A stretch of DNA of 64,000 nucleotides, taken from the NCBI GenBank assembly GCA_001724855.1, contig MEED01000014.1, positions 1-64,000 on the forward strand. Direction: 5' to 3'. The DNA comes from Lautropia sp. SCN 69-89. GTDB lineage: Bacteria > Pseudomonadota > Gammaproteobacteria > Burkholderiales > Burkholderiaceae_E. A program made the translations under genes and the position numbers. The notes beneath the pieces were generated by a model. The model did no database searches, was not told the origin of the DNA, and saw nothing but the letters and a program-made list of their open reading frames with translations. Shown piece by piece: positions 1 through 9,951 of the stretch; the first letter of the stretch is position 1; each line of letters opens with the position of its first letter.

Positions 1-27
1 CGATTCGCTGAACTTCGTCTTCTTCAT
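1..27 (-). CDS. IS3-family transposase OrfA, first 9 codons only
   Basis: ATG at 27 on the minus strand is preceded by GGGGGAAGTCCG, a plausible ribosome binding site. The visible residues MKKTKFSES match the usual start of IS3-family OrfA helix-turn-helix proteins, which bind the element ends and, fused to OrfB by frameshifting, form the transposase. Only nine codons are in the window, so the subgroup cannot be named. Confidence 0.6.
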
Positions 28-104
28 CGGACTTCCCCCGACAGCAAATCCTGCCAGAAAAGTCCACTTGCGAATGTCTACCGGTCAGGGGAGCTTACGG
101 GTCA
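1..104 (-). mobile_element. Terminal part of an IS3-family insertion sequence inserted in traG
   Basis: Read on the minus strand, a start codon at position 27 opens MKKTKFSES, the typical N-terminus of an IS3-family OrfA transposase. The stretch upstream of it ends with GGGTCA at 104 on the plus strand, that is TGACCC on the transposase strand, fitting the TG...CA ends of IS3-family elements. Immediately beyond, at 105, the traG reading frame resumes without a start codon. The rest of the element lies outside the window, so the exact terminus, the other end and the target duplication cannot be seen. Confidence 0.7.
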
Positions 105-1262
105 ACCTCGACTCAGCTGCAGACGCTGAGCTCGGTGGCGAAGGACGTGAACCGAAAACTGGGGCTGAGCGAGGACTCGACGGTCGGCAAGAGCATCGCC
201 GCTGCAGCGTCCGCCGGCGCGAAGATCCCGCTGACCGAGATCGGCGGCCAGCTCTCGTTCGAAGGCCGCAAGGTGGATCAGCAGCGGCTGCAGAGCGCCT
301 ACGACTTCGCCCGCAAAGCGGTGGAGAGCTCCCAACTCTCCGAAGCGAGTGCTCTGGTCAGGGATTTCAGATCCTCCGATGCCTACCAGTGGGCGCGCAG
401 CAGCCGTACGACTTCGACCGCCGGCTACGACTCCTCTGCTCGCGAGGCAATGGAGCGGCAGACCTCGAGCGACAGCGCCTATGGCCAAGCGCGCGAACTC
501 GCCCGGACGGCGCAGTTCATGCGTGAGTGGAGCAGCGGGACTCAGACCGACTTCACCAACTACGCGGCGCAGCGTCTCGCCGAGCGCGGGCTGTTACGCG
601 AGGAGGACCCGATCAAGCTGCAGCGCGCCGTGACCGAGATCGCATACTCGTACGCCCGCGGCGGAAGCGCGGCAAGCGGCTACGTTCCGATCGACAACCC
701 GCTGGGTCCATCGAGGCCGTTACCGGAAGCCTTGAGCTGGCCCAACTCTTCGCTGCGGGAGCAGTACGACACCTACGCACGAACGGTGAACGACCGCAGA
801 CTCCATGAACAGGCCGCGACCAACGAAGCCGAGCTCCGTTCGCGCCAGAGTCGCCAACGCGCCGTCCCCAGCCAATCGGTGGCCAATGACCTGGCCGCTC
901 GCCTCGGCGCCGGCGAGGCCGAAACGAAAGCCACGATAGCCAAGGGGCGCAGCCGGATCTCGCAGGACGCCGGCCAGTTGAGCGAAAACTACAAGGGCTC
1001 GGTGCGAATCGGCAAGGTCTCCCCCAACCACGGCGGGAACCAGGCCGTCTGGGACACGGTCGGCGCCAACGCGAACCAGCCCGACCTCGGCATTACGCCC
1101 AAGGTCGAGCCAATCGGCGAGTGGTACTTCGACAAGTACGGCGTCCCTGTCGCCGGCCCGAAACCGACGCCACCGGGAACCGACGGCAAGCCAATGTCGT
1201 CGAGCGCCGATGAAAGCGCTGGGCGTTCAACTACTGGGAAGCGTGACACCAACAAACCGTGA
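105..1262 (+). pseudogene. traG: traG C-terminal fragment, 5' part cut off by an IS element
   Basis: The frame is open from just after the IS end and reads TSTQLQTLSSVAKDVNRKLG onward. It resembles the C-terminal region of F-type/ICE TraG proteins (the KVDQQ, AYDFARKAVE and ARTAQFMREW stretches). TraG is an inner-membrane/periplasmic protein needed for pilus assembly and mating-pair stabilisation; its N-terminal membrane part is missing here. The ORF track starts it at a GTG at 135, but no convincing ribosome binding site is seen, and codons before 135 also read as protein. The tail (PKPTPPGTDGKP) is low-complexity. It is probably a non-functional remnant unless the IS has provided a new start. 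Confidence 0.65.
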
Positions 1263-1549
1263 GCGAGCGCGCGGCTCAGTCGTCGGCAGCACCGATTTCC
1301 AAGCTGCCGCGTCCGTTACTCGTCAGGTAACCAGGCGCCTCATGGCCGTACCGGCTGGCAATGTTCTGTGTAACCGGTCCGTCCGCCTCGAGATCCGACT
1401 GCTCTGTCATCGTGGGCCAGTCTCCCAACCCTTGCCATATCAAGGAGATCCAGCCCCGAAGGGCTGTCGCAAGCGTTGCACAGGCTGTGGACAAGGCACT
1501 CATGTCGCGCATTCCCTCTCCGACGTCCGAAGCCACTGGCGACTTCGCG
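1263..1549. other. Intergenic stretch between convergent traG remnant and defence operon
   Basis: This stretch of 287 bases lies between the traG stop codon and the end of the GHKL/DUF3883 gene. Overlapping ORFs occur on both strands, for example 1276-1653 minus, but none has a recognisable domain or start signal. I see no clear terminator hairpin. Confidence 0.4.
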
Positions 1550-4500
1550 TTAACTGTCGTGCCGAACCTTGCCGACAGCGACCAGGAGATCCCGACTGCT
1601 GTAGTCGAGGACACCATCGAGATGAAGCTGAATGGGATCGACAAGAATGTCAAGGAGCTCAGGCTTGCTTCCCGTCCGGATGACTCGAACGATCACGTAG
1701 AGCGCCTTTTCGGCTCCCGTATGGCAGCGAATGGCCGTTTCCCATTCGTTCGTCGTCATCTCAAAGGCGTCGGAACCATCGCTCCCAGTCGACTTCACCT
1801 CGATCAGGCAACGCGGAACCGACGTATCGCCTGTGAGGGCTCCTCGCGCATCGTGGTACTCGAAATCGTACCCAAGCGAATCGTCGCCCTCACCGTACCC
1901 GAAGATCTCCTTCGCCTTGGACTTCCAGTTGGTGAGATCGAAATCACCTAGCAGCTGCCTCAACTGCTGGAACACAAAGTGCTCACCTACAGCACCGAAC
2001 ATTTTCAGCAGGGACTCCGGTGGACGCCGCCGACCCTTGCCGCCACCGCCACCCGCTCCAACGCGCTTGCCGCCAGCAGAGATCTTCTCGCGATCCGGAT
2101 TTCGAATGCTCGTCAGGTCGAGAACTGGGTTCACGAAGCTTTCAAGGCGCTGGACAACTGCGCCGCCGGGACCTTGGGCCGCAGATTCGTTGAACTCATC
2201 CTCGGTCCATCCCGCGCCAAGAACTTCGAACTTCGGCTTGGACAGGCCCGGCGTAGCGGGCTTCGGAATCTCTCCCAGTTCCTCGAACTTCGCCCACAGC
2301 ATGCGCCAATCGTCGACGTCCCTAAAGGCCTGGCGCTCCTTCATGCGCGAAGCAGTCGCAGGTGCGGCCCCTTCAAGCCCAAAGCGAACCGCCGCAAGAA
2401 CAGAGACACGATTCGCCCAAGAACCCTGGCTCAATAGAGCAACCAATGGGTGGCCTCGCACTGCTTCTGGGTCGAGCACTTCGCCGCGTTTGATAGCGAG
2501 GGCGCCCGCAACCTTCAGCACTGCCTCTACGGCAGCTGCGGCATGTTGTGCGCGCACTACTTCGTTGTCGACTTCGTAAATCGTCGCTGCCTTATCGGGT
2601 TCGTCTTTCAACTTGATTGCACCTACATCGGCAGGCGCCGTTATCGAAAGCTCTCGAAGCGATTCCGTGAAGATGGCGAGCTCGCGGATTGCCGAATGAG
2701 AGTCTGCAAGGGTGAGGGCCTCGCTCGCCACGCGTTGCGTAGCAGCGCTTTGGCCTAGTGGCTGTTCGACCAGGTCCTCAGGTGCCTTTACCTCACGCAG
2801 CTCTTCGATCCATGCCAACACTTCGTCCGCAAGCCCGGCGGCGACCGTAGGCCCATGAGATCCAGACGCGCGAGGGACCACGAGGTAGGCGAACCAGGCC
2901 ATAAGGTGTCCGATGAGCGCACTACACGCTGCATGGTAGCTACGCTCGGTCGCCTCGAATCGATATGCGTGTGCGCCCAACTCGCGTCTTGCCGCTTGCC
3001 ATTCCGCCACGCTCACTACAAGCTGCTCAAGCAGTGCCAGTGAACCAGCCGGCTCGTCCCTCCGTGCTGCTAGCTCTAAGGCCGCCTCGACGTCATTCCA
3101 ACGCAGCCAGTCCCGCGCCAACTCGATGACTCGGGCATTCCGTGCCCACTCGAAATGGAACTCGTCGACGGATCGCAAGGGGTTCCTCTTTCGCCAGAGG
3201 GCGAGGCAGACCGGCTGGTAGCGCCGCAGCGACTGCTCAAACCCAAGCCCTATAGCGGCCTCAACCTCGGTCCGGTCCGCAGGCGAGACCCCACGGTCAG
3301 CGAAGAAGATGTCGGTGCGACCATCTTTGAGTGCTTGGGCGTACGCGGCACAGATGTCTCGATATGAGGGGCCGAGGATCTGCCAAATCTCCGCAATGAT
3401 TTCGTGCGGTTTTAGTCGGGCGTCTACCAGTAGCGCGGGGCCAGCCTCACGGTGGGCGTCGTAACAGCTCCGGTGCGCCGCACCTTCTCCGAACGCCCCG
3501 CGCACAACCCGTGTTTGTCCCATCTCACTCCAGGCCTGACGGAATGCGGTCTCGTGCGGGGAGGTCGCCTGATTCCCACCCTTAACGATCAGCAGGGCCA
3601 ATTCCTCAGCGATCGAGCGCCCCGGAAAGTTGTGCCTGATGAAGTCGAGGAGCGCCGCTCCGGCTTCGAGCGGCTCGAACTCTAGAGCGATAGGACAATC
3701 GCTCACCCTCAGAACTACGGCCTCCCCAAGCAGTGCCCGCAGCGCGTCGATTAACTCGCCATAGGTCTGATGAGACCGTTTGGGAAGAAACCACGCATCG
3801 TCGAGACCTGCAACGAAGCGACGCCGCACCGGATCGTCGTCAACATACAGCCGCCCCACCTCACTCAGCGCGATGCTTTCGATCTCCTCGCCGCGAAGCA
3901 ATGGCACTGGCCGAGTCATGATTGCTTTGAGCGCGGCCGGGGCTTCCTGTGCCTTCAAACGAACTTGGATCGCCTCGTAGAGATCGTGAACGAGCGCGCT
4001 GAAGTGGCGCAACGTCTCTAACTGCGCTTGGTCCTTGTGTTCCGCCAATTCATGCAATGCGCGGCAAAGGCGAGGCACTCCAGCCTCTTCCAGAGTCACG
4101 ACACCTACCGTCCGGAGCAACTCTCGGGCGGCACTCAACTCCGCCTTGACACAAGGCAAGAACGCGAAGCGATCGGCCTTCGTGCTCCTCGACTCAAGTG
4201 GCAGGTACCACGCGGCGGTCGGCTTTCGCAGGCCATGGGACGTCGGGATGACATCCCAGTCCTCTGATTGCATCGCATGTACCCAAAGTGCCGGTACCGT
4301 GCTGCTGTCCTCGCCGCCCCACCGCGACAGAGTCGTGGTCTGGTGGGGCTTGTACCGGTCGGCGCGCCGTAGCATCGCCTCGACGACGATGGGGCGAATC
4401 TCGCCATTGTCGAGACCGTCGATCCACGTCACCTCCTTGAGGTAGAAGTCCTGACCAGTCTTGGTCTGCGCTCTCCTCTGGCTAACTTGGGCGAGATACC

Positions 4501-7204
4501 TTGGCCATTCTCCATCGGTGCAGGGTGTTGGGCACGGCACACCGTCAATTACAGTGAGAGACGAGTAGCTGTATGCGCGCATGACCTCGATCCGGCGATC
4601 CGCGCGTATCACCCTTGGGCAATCCCACACGCCAATTTCTTTCATCGCCTGGAGCCACCAGCCACGGTCAGCCGACCCGAATAGCTGCATCGCTTTTCGC
4701 TCGAATCGGTCCCAGGGAACGAGCTGGCTGCTTCGCCGGCCGCCGTACGCTCTCGTGAGGAGCTCGATATTCGGGTCGTCCGTCCACCCTTCTCCGAGGT
4801 AGGCAGACTCGGGCGCGATCCAGCTCCAGGCTCCGCTGGTGCCGCTCACTGGAACCAGCAGGTCCTCGGTAGCGACGCGCTGGCGCGACTTCTGCGGCAT
4901 GGCGACCAGCCAGACCAGGGCCTGCCGCAACAGAGCTAGAGCCTTGTCGCTGTCGTCCCGACATTCGGCCAATGCAGGAATCAGGGCATCGTTGATAAGG
5001 TCCGCTTGGCGCGGTCGTCGAACAAGGCCGCCTCCTGCTATTGGCGCCAGCCTCTGAGCCAGCGGTGTGTAGTCACGGGCGGAACCTGTGCGCACCTTGA
5101 TCGCGCGCTCGTCGAAGAACTTAAGTAGCGGCGAGACGGTCTCGTCGATCGCCGCGAGTTCATCGCCTGCATCGTCAACCGCGTGTGGGCGCTCGGCGCC
5201 CTCGAGCGGTCGAGGGGGCGTGCTCATCGGCACGAAGAACACACGGGAGCCCGGCTTTGAGAGATCGGCCTCAGCGGTCGGCAAAATCGCCTGTTTGGAG
5301 AGTTCATCCGGAAGCGTCGATGCGAAGCGCGTCAGCACCCACGAGAGGAACCTTTCCCAAAACGCAGAGCCATCTGCGCGATGCCTGACCGCAGCATGTT
5401 CGACAAGCGACAAGTCGCCGTTTAGTCGCCTCAGGTATGCAGCATCCGGGGCCTCCGTGTCAGCCGCCAGAGTATCCAAGATAGCTCTCGCATTCTTGAG
5501 AAGCATCGGATCTGGCAGCCGGAACCCGTAGCTTTCGACGCTGGACAGCCCTTCAGAGAGCATCTCGAACATCGCGAGGTCAGTCGCCTTGGGAATTCGG
5601 AGCTGCTTGGCCTCGATGAATGCACCGTCGTCCGCCAAGACGATCGCCGTGCGAGCAAGACCGGTCGGGGCGAAGCTCCTATTCGCGAGTTCGCCCTGCC
5701 CACGCTCCATGGCAAGAGCTGCGAGCCGCTGTTGCCAGCGCCTGGGGAACATCTTGATCCTGTCGAGGAGCGTGCGCGCGAGTTCCCCGGCAGTGTCCAG
5801 AAGAAGCGTGTTGTACGCGTTCGCGAAATCGATTGCCGTGCGGTCGATCTTGCCGTGGAAATGCGCGCTGACCCATAGCGGTAGCCCCGTGGAGACCTGC
5901 GTCGGCAAACCGATGCAGAACCGCCCGTTCGGGCCGAGCGGATGGCCCTCGTGTCCGTCTCCGTCGGACTCGCCCGGCACCGGAAGCGCTACGGCGACCG
6001 GAACCTGCTCGACGTCCTTCCAGTTCTCCTCCGGCAATCTAAGCGCCCTTATTGCCTCGCGCAGTGCCTCTCGCTCTGAGGCCGCCTTGTTGTCGGTATG
6101 AGGGTCTCCACCGCCCAGCAGGCGCTCGACCACCCACCAGTGCTGCTTCGCTGGCTCGCCAGCCTCTGCGGCGGCGGCCGTAACAGTTCGCTTAGCCGTA
6201 GTCGTCAGATAGCGCAGCGTTGCCCCGTCGCCGAGTGACTCGGAGGCGGTCCCTTCCATCTTTTCCAGGTCCGTGCGAATGCCCCGCACCCGATCCAGGA
6301 CTTCAATCTTCGCGATACCCGGGAGAAACAGGAACGACGCCCCCGCCGGGATGCTTCCCCCTTCAACGTGGTCTCCGCAAATCTCATCGAGCGCCGCGGT
6401 GACCCGCTCTAGCGAAGACACCGAGGTGTCCAACGGCAACACGATCAAGGTCTGAGTCTTGGCGAGCGCGTGGCCCGAGAGCCCGAGTTGGTCGATGCGT
6501 CTTCGGAAGTCCTCCACCGTAAGTCGGAGCGGAAACGTGAAGCCCGCAGCCCGCGCAGCCTCGCGAAGAACGGCGTCGACCCCACTCTGGGTTGCAAACC
6601 GGCCTTCGATAGCTCGTCTACGCTCCGCGTCACGCGCCAGGAGCGTCTCGGTCAGGGTGCGAAACTCGGCCCGGAATGCTGGATCGTCGAAGGGTCGCCG
6701 CACCATGCGGAAGGCGATGGCGGGCTCCTCGGACAGATTGCCGCCGGGTGTACAGCTGTAGATCTCGGCCGAATCCGCGACCTGGAATACGGCTTTGAAG
6801 CCGATTCCCTTGTTGCCGATGCAGACGTCGGCTGTCTTGTCGCTCTTGAAGATCGACGTGATGTTGTCGACCTTTGCGTCGTCGAAGGGCTGACCGCTGT
6901 TGCCAACCGCAATTACTCGCTCGGTCCGCGTGATTGAGACGCGGGAGTTCATCAGTCCGTCGCGAACCGCCTGATCATTGGCGTTCTGGATCAACTCGAT
7001 CAGGAAGCGGCCTTGATGCTCCGCACTGATGTGTTCGGCAGCATTGGCGATCTGGAGATAGTAAGGGTCGCCATTTGCAATGCCGGCGGCGAGCGTATCG
7101 AGCCGTCGTCGCCAAAGGTCAGCAAGGATGTCGTGCTTGACCGCGTCCAACGCCGCTACTCCAGGCTCATACCCATTTTGATTCGGCGAATGTCTAAGCA
7201 GCAA
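1550..7204 (-). CDS. Giant GHKL (sacsin-like) ATPase with C-terminal DUF3883 domain
   Basis: This is an 1884-residue protein, the last gene of the leftward defence operon. Near residues 65-150 it has a Hsp90/sacsin-type GHKL ATP-binding fold: ELIQNAND (N box) and GNKGIGFKAVF (glycine lid region). The last 200 residues look like DUF3883, with GEHFVFQQL, GYDFEY and CLIEVKSTG; the spaced D and E-x-K are reminiscent of PD-(D/E)xK nucleases. The middle is unannotated. A basic, glycine-rich linker (KRVGAGGGGGKGRRR) precedes DUF3883. Such proteins recur in bacterial defence islands and are presumed ATP-driven effectors or nucleases. The start is TTG at 7204 with a weak ribosome binding site, 38 bases after the helicase stop codon. 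The molecular role is inferred. Confidence 0.75.
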   Translation of the reverse strand: MLLRHSPNQNGYEPGVAALDAVKHDILADLWRRRLDTLAAGIANGDPYYLQIANAAEHISAEHQGRFLIELIQNANDQAVRDGLMNSRVSITRTERVIAVGNSGQPFDDAKVDNITSIFKSDKTADVCIGNKGIGFKAVFQVADSAEIYSCTPGGNLSEEPAIAFRMVRRPFDDPAFRAEFRTLTETLLARDAERRRAIEGRFATQSGVDAVLREAARAAGFTFPLRLTVEDFRRRIDQLGLSGHALAKTQTLIVLPLDTSVSSLERVTAALDEICGDHVEGGSIPAGASFLFLPGIAKIEVLDRVRGIRTDLEKMEGTASESLGDGATLRYLTTTAKRTVTAAAAEAGEPAKQHWWVVERLLGGGDPHTDNKAASEREALREAIRALRLPEENWKDVEQVPVAVALPVPGESDGDGHEGHPLGPNGRFCIGLPTQVSTGLPLWVSAHFHGKIDRTAIDFANAYNTLLLDTAGELARTLLDRIKMFPRRWQQRLAALAMERGQGELANRSFAPTGLARTAIVLADDGAFIEAKQLRIPKATDLAMFEMLSEGLSSVESYGFRLPDPMLLKNARAILDTLAADTEAPDAAYLRRLNGDLSLVEHAAVRHRADGSAFWERFLSWVLTRFASTLPDELSKQAILPTAEADLSKPGSRVFFVPMSTPPRPLEGAERPHAVDDAGDELAAIDETVSPLLKFFDERAIKVRTGSARDYTPLAQRLAPIAGGGLVRRPRQADLINDALIPALAECRDDSDKALALLRQALVWLVAMPQKSRQRVATEDLLVPVSGTSGAWSWIAPESAYLGEGWTDDPNIELLTRAYGGRRSSQLVPWDRFERKAMQLFGSADRGWWLQAMKEIGVWDCPRVIRADRRIEVMRAYSYSSLTVIDGVPCPTPCTDGEWPRYLAQVSQRRAQTKTGQDFYLKEVTWIDGLDNGEIRPIVVEAMLRRADRYKPHQTTTLSRWGGEDSSTVPALWVHAMQSEDWDVIPTSHGLRKPTAAWYLPLESRSTKADRFAFLPCVKAELSAARELLRTVGVVTLEEAGVPRLCRALHELAEHKDQAQLETLRHFSALVHDLYEAIQVRLKAQEAPAALKAIMTRPVPLLRGEEIESIALSEVGRLYVDDDPVRRRFVAGLDDAWFLPKRSHQTYGELIDALRALLGEAVVLRVSDCPIALEFEPLEAGAALLDFIRHNFPGRSIAEELALLIVKGGNQATSPHETAFRQAWSEMGQTRVVRGAFGEGAAHRSCYDAHREAGPALLVDARLKPHEIIAEIWQILGPSYRDICAAYAQALKDGRTDIFFADRGVSPADRTEVEAAIGLGFEQSLRRYQPVCLALWRKRNPLRSVDEFHFEWARNARVIELARDWLRWNDVEAALELAARRDEPAGSLALLEQLVVSVAEWQAARRELGAHAYRFEATERSYHAACSALIGHLMAWFAYLVVPRASGSHGPTVAAGLADEVLAWIEELREVKAPEDLVEQPLGQSAATQRVASEALTLADSHSAIRELAIFTESLRELSITAPADVGAIKLKDEPDKAATIYEVDNEVVRAQHAAAAVEAVLKVAGALAIKRGEVLDPEAVRGHPLVALLSQGSWANRVSVLAAVRFGLEGAAPATASRMKERQAFRDVDDWRMLWAKFEELGEIPKPATPGLSKPKFEVLGAGWTEDEFNESAAQGPGGAVVQRLESFVNPVLDLTSIRNPDREKISAGGKRVGAGGGGGKGRRRPPESLLKMFGAVGEHFVFQQLRQLLGDFDLTNWKSKAKEIFGYGEGDDSLGYDFEYHDARGALTGDTSVPRCLIEVKSTGSDGSDAFEMTTNEWETAIRCHTGAEKALYVIVRVIRTGSKPELLDILVDPIQLHLDGVLDYSSRDLLVAVGKVRHDS

Positions 7205-7242
7205 AAGGACCGCATCTCGCCCTGAACTGCCGGCGCTTCAGC

Positions 7243-9951
7243 TCACCACGGTGCCGACAGCTTGTCGACAATGTCTCTCCGCGCAAGCACGCGCGAGCAG
7301 AGTTCCCATCGGTCCTGGTCGGGATCGATGGTCTCCTGGTATCGCATTTCGAACACGTTCCGTGTCTGAGCGCGGAGGTGGATGTACTCGTCCATCTTCC
7401 TTTCGAGATCCTCCACGTTCTCGATCCAATCGTCCTCGATGGTGTCAGGCAGACTGCCGAAGATGTCGTAGCGGTCCTTCATACGTCTGGAAATGACCGC
7501 ATAGACCCGCTCGTCCTGCGTCTCGTGATAGACGAGATTGAGCATGTCCACGTTGGCTCGTACCTGGCCGAAGCGTTTGATCCGCCCGAGGCGTTGCTCC
7601 AGCCGCGAAGGATTCCACGGCAGATCGACGTTGATCAGGGTTCCGAGGGTCTGAAGGTTCAAGCCTTCGCATGCGGCGTCGGTCGCCACGAGCAGTCGGA
7701 TCTCCCGTCGCTTCACCGCGGCCTTGATGTCTTCGCGCTCGACGGAGGCGAAGTCGGGACCGCGATAGATGCCGCTCCTGCCAGCACCTGCGTAGATCGC
7801 AACCGGTTCCCCAGGCAGCGCCAAAGCCAGGTCTCCGGCTAGCGAGCGCACGGTGTCGTAGTACTGGCTGAAGACGATGCAGCCGTGCTCGAGCCAGGTC
7901 TTGCCATCGGTCCGGTGCTCCGTCAGAAAGTACTTCACCGCAGATACCTTCGGGTCGCGCGCCTCTGGCCGTGAAAGCTCATCAACAATCGTCCGCAGAT
8001 GCACCGTCTCATTGCTCGACAGCGTGCTCAGCACCTCGTCGATGACCCGCGCCTCTTCTTCCTCCTCCAGCGCCTCGCGCCGAAGCATCTTCTCTGCTGT
8101 GCTCCGCCCGGAGGCGAAGCTCGAACAGATTCGCTGGAGAAGCAGCGTCTTCATGAATCCTGCGGCCCGGCTTCCTTGCTTCTTCAGAGCCGCCGTGAAC
8201 TCTTCGGCCGCTTGATAAGCCAGATCAAACGGGTGGTTAGTGAGTAGCCCGAGGCCTTCGAAGCCGACGCCTCGATAGGCATCGGCCGGCGCGTCCGGCT
8301 CTGGATGAATGGAGACGCCTACGCGCTCCAGCAGTCCCGCGTTCTCGAGCGTCGATCTGCGCCGCAAGACTGTATGACGAACCACCGGGTTATGTTCGCG
8401 CAGGTATCCGGGAGCGAGGGCCTGTGCGATTGCCTGTTGCTCCAGAAAACCGAGCGAACCGAAGCCTCGGTCGGTAAAGAATGCCTGATCGGGCATCCCG
8501 AGCTGAAGCCGGAGTGTCGCGAAGAGAGCATCCTCACTTGCGGGTGGCAGCGGATTGCGCAGCCATTCCCACGCATCACGATCCTCGACAGGGACCTCAG
8601 AACCTTTGACGATGGGCAGCGCACGCTCCCACTCGACCCATCGCCCGAAAAGCTCGCGCCCAAGCACGAAATCGGAACCCGCGTTGAGGATGCGCAGTAG
8701 ATCCCACAGCTCGTAGACCTCAGTCTGGATCGGGGTCGCCGTGCCGAGCAGTAGGTTCTTGGCGCGGTGCCCGATCCGCAGCATGAAGTCGAGCAGATTG
8801 TTTGGCTCCTCCTTTTGCTTTCCCAGCCCGCCACGCCGGCGCGCCTTGTGCGCCTCGTCCAACACCACCGTCCCGAACTTGCGCGCAAGCAGGTATTGGC
8901 GCTCCTCGGAATCGTGGAAGATCAGGCCCGTCGAAACAATCGCGATCTGCGCGGGGCAACGCCCGATGTCTTCCGGGCCTCGGGTTCGGATTTCGTGCCC
9001 ACGCGGGTCAAGCCACACCTTTTTAGCGGATGACCACACCGCACTCGGAATGCCGAGCTTGTCGGCCAGTTCAACCTGCCATTGAAGGGTGAGAGTAGAG
9101 GGGCAAAGAATCAGTACTGGGCCATCGTCCAGCAGGACGGAGATCATGGCGCTGGCGGCGAGCGACAGGGTCTTGCCCACGCCCACTTCATCGGCGAGCA
9201 GTAGACGTGCGCGGCCATAAGTCTCCCGGTGCCGCAGGTACATCGTCACGAATGACCGCTGCCAGGGCTGAAGCTGCTCACCGCCTCGGTAGATCGGGCT
9301 CTCCGCGAGTGCCGCTCCCGGCATCTCTGCGGGCTTCGTGTCGGCAAATCGAATCTCGACCCGCTCAGCAACACGACGCACCTCCTCGATGATTGCGTCG
9401 GGCAGCGGGTAAGCGTCTGCCCAGAGTGCGGCGAACTCCTCCTCGACCCAGGCAACGCCGTCGGGAGAAGGATCCTCCCACAGGATCTCGTAGTTCTGGG
9501 CAAATGCGCTCTTGGTCTCGTTGATGGAACCGAGGAAACAGGTCTTCTGGCCGTCCTCGCCTTCGATTACCCCGGCCTTGCCGTGAATGAAGACACGGTC
9601 CTTCGGGACCACTCGAATCTCGACCCGGCCGCTCGTGAGGAGCTCGTGGAGCCTTCGGTAGCGGTCCCGGTGCAGCAGCGCCTCTACCTCGGACGGCGCT
9701 TCGTTCCAGCGCTCCTTCAGCGAGGTTTCGCGCGCATGGCGAGACACAATGACGTCGGCTGCATCGAGCTCGCTGTTGCAGACGACCTGCACCTTCGGAA
9801 TTGCCGCAATCTCCTCTCCCACCAGCTCGAAGATGGAGCTACGAAAGTACCCAGCGATTCGCCGATATGACTTCGCGCCCTTCAGCCTCTGATTGAGGAA
9901 CGCATGATCGAGACGCTGGCGCCGGGAGGAAAATCGAACGATCGAACTCAT
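7243..9951 (-). CDS. PLD-domain SNF2/DEAD-like helicase
   Basis: The protein has 902 residues. The N-terminal ~180 residues carry one phospholipase-D-like half site (HGKAGVIEG followed by GSINETKSAF). An SNF2-type helicase follows: DEVGVGKT (motif I), VVLDEAHKAR (DEAH, motif II), LLGTATPIQ (motif III), then the second RecA lobe with FSQYYDT, CEGLNLQ and RLGRIKRFGQ (motif VI). The combination suggests a DNA translocase with an attached PLD-type nuclease or DNA-binding domain. It starts 4 bases before the stop codon of the preceding gene (ATGA overlap), so translation is coupled. Comparable helicases accompany DUF499 and DUF1156 proteins in predicted anti-phage loci; the actual activity is inferred. 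Confidence 0.85.
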   Translation of the reverse strand: MSSIVRFSSRRQRLDHAFLNQRLKGAKSYRRIAGYFRSSIFELVGEEIAAIPKVQVVCNSELDAADVIVSRHARETSLKERWNEAPSEVEALLHRDRYRRLHELLTSGRVEIRVVPKDRVFIHGKAGVIEGEDGQKTCFLGSINETKSAFAQNYEILWEDPSPDGVAWVEEEFAALWADAYPLPDAIIEEVRRVAERVEIRFADTKPAEMPGAALAESPIYRGGEQLQPWQRSFVTMYLRHRETYGRARLLLADEVGVGKTLSLAASAMISVLLDDGPVLILCPSTLTLQWQVELADKLGIPSAVWSSAKKVWLDPRGHEIRTRGPEDIGRCPAQIAIVSTGLIFHDSEERQYLLARKFGTVVLDEAHKARRRGGLGKQKEEPNNLLDFMLRIGHRAKNLLLGTATPIQTEVYELWDLLRILNAGSDFVLGRELFGRWVEWERALPIVKGSEVPVEDRDAWEWLRNPLPPASEDALFATLRLQLGMPDQAFFTDRGFGSLGFLEQQAIAQALAPGYLREHNPVVRHTVLRRRSTLENAGLLERVGVSIHPEPDAPADAYRGVGFEGLGLLTNHPFDLAYQAAEEFTAALKKQGSRAAGFMKTLLLQRICSSFASGRSTAEKMLRREALEEEEEARVIDEVLSTLSSNETVHLRTIVDELSRPEARDPKVSAVKYFLTEHRTDGKTWLEHGCIVFSQYYDTVRSLAGDLALALPGEPVAIYAGAGRSGIYRGPDFASVEREDIKAAVKRREIRLLVATDAACEGLNLQTLGTLINVDLPWNPSRLEQRLGRIKRFGQVRANVDMLNLVYHETQDERVYAVISRRMKDRYDIFGSLPDTIEDDWIENVEDLERKMDEYIHLRAQTRNVFEMRYQETIDPDQDRWELCSRVLARRDIVDKLSAPW

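Noticed and set aside
1276-1653. 125-residue minus-strand ORF downstream of the DUF3883 gene
   Set aside because: Starts inside the DUF3883 coding region in another frame and shows no family features; retained only as unassigned intergenic sequence.
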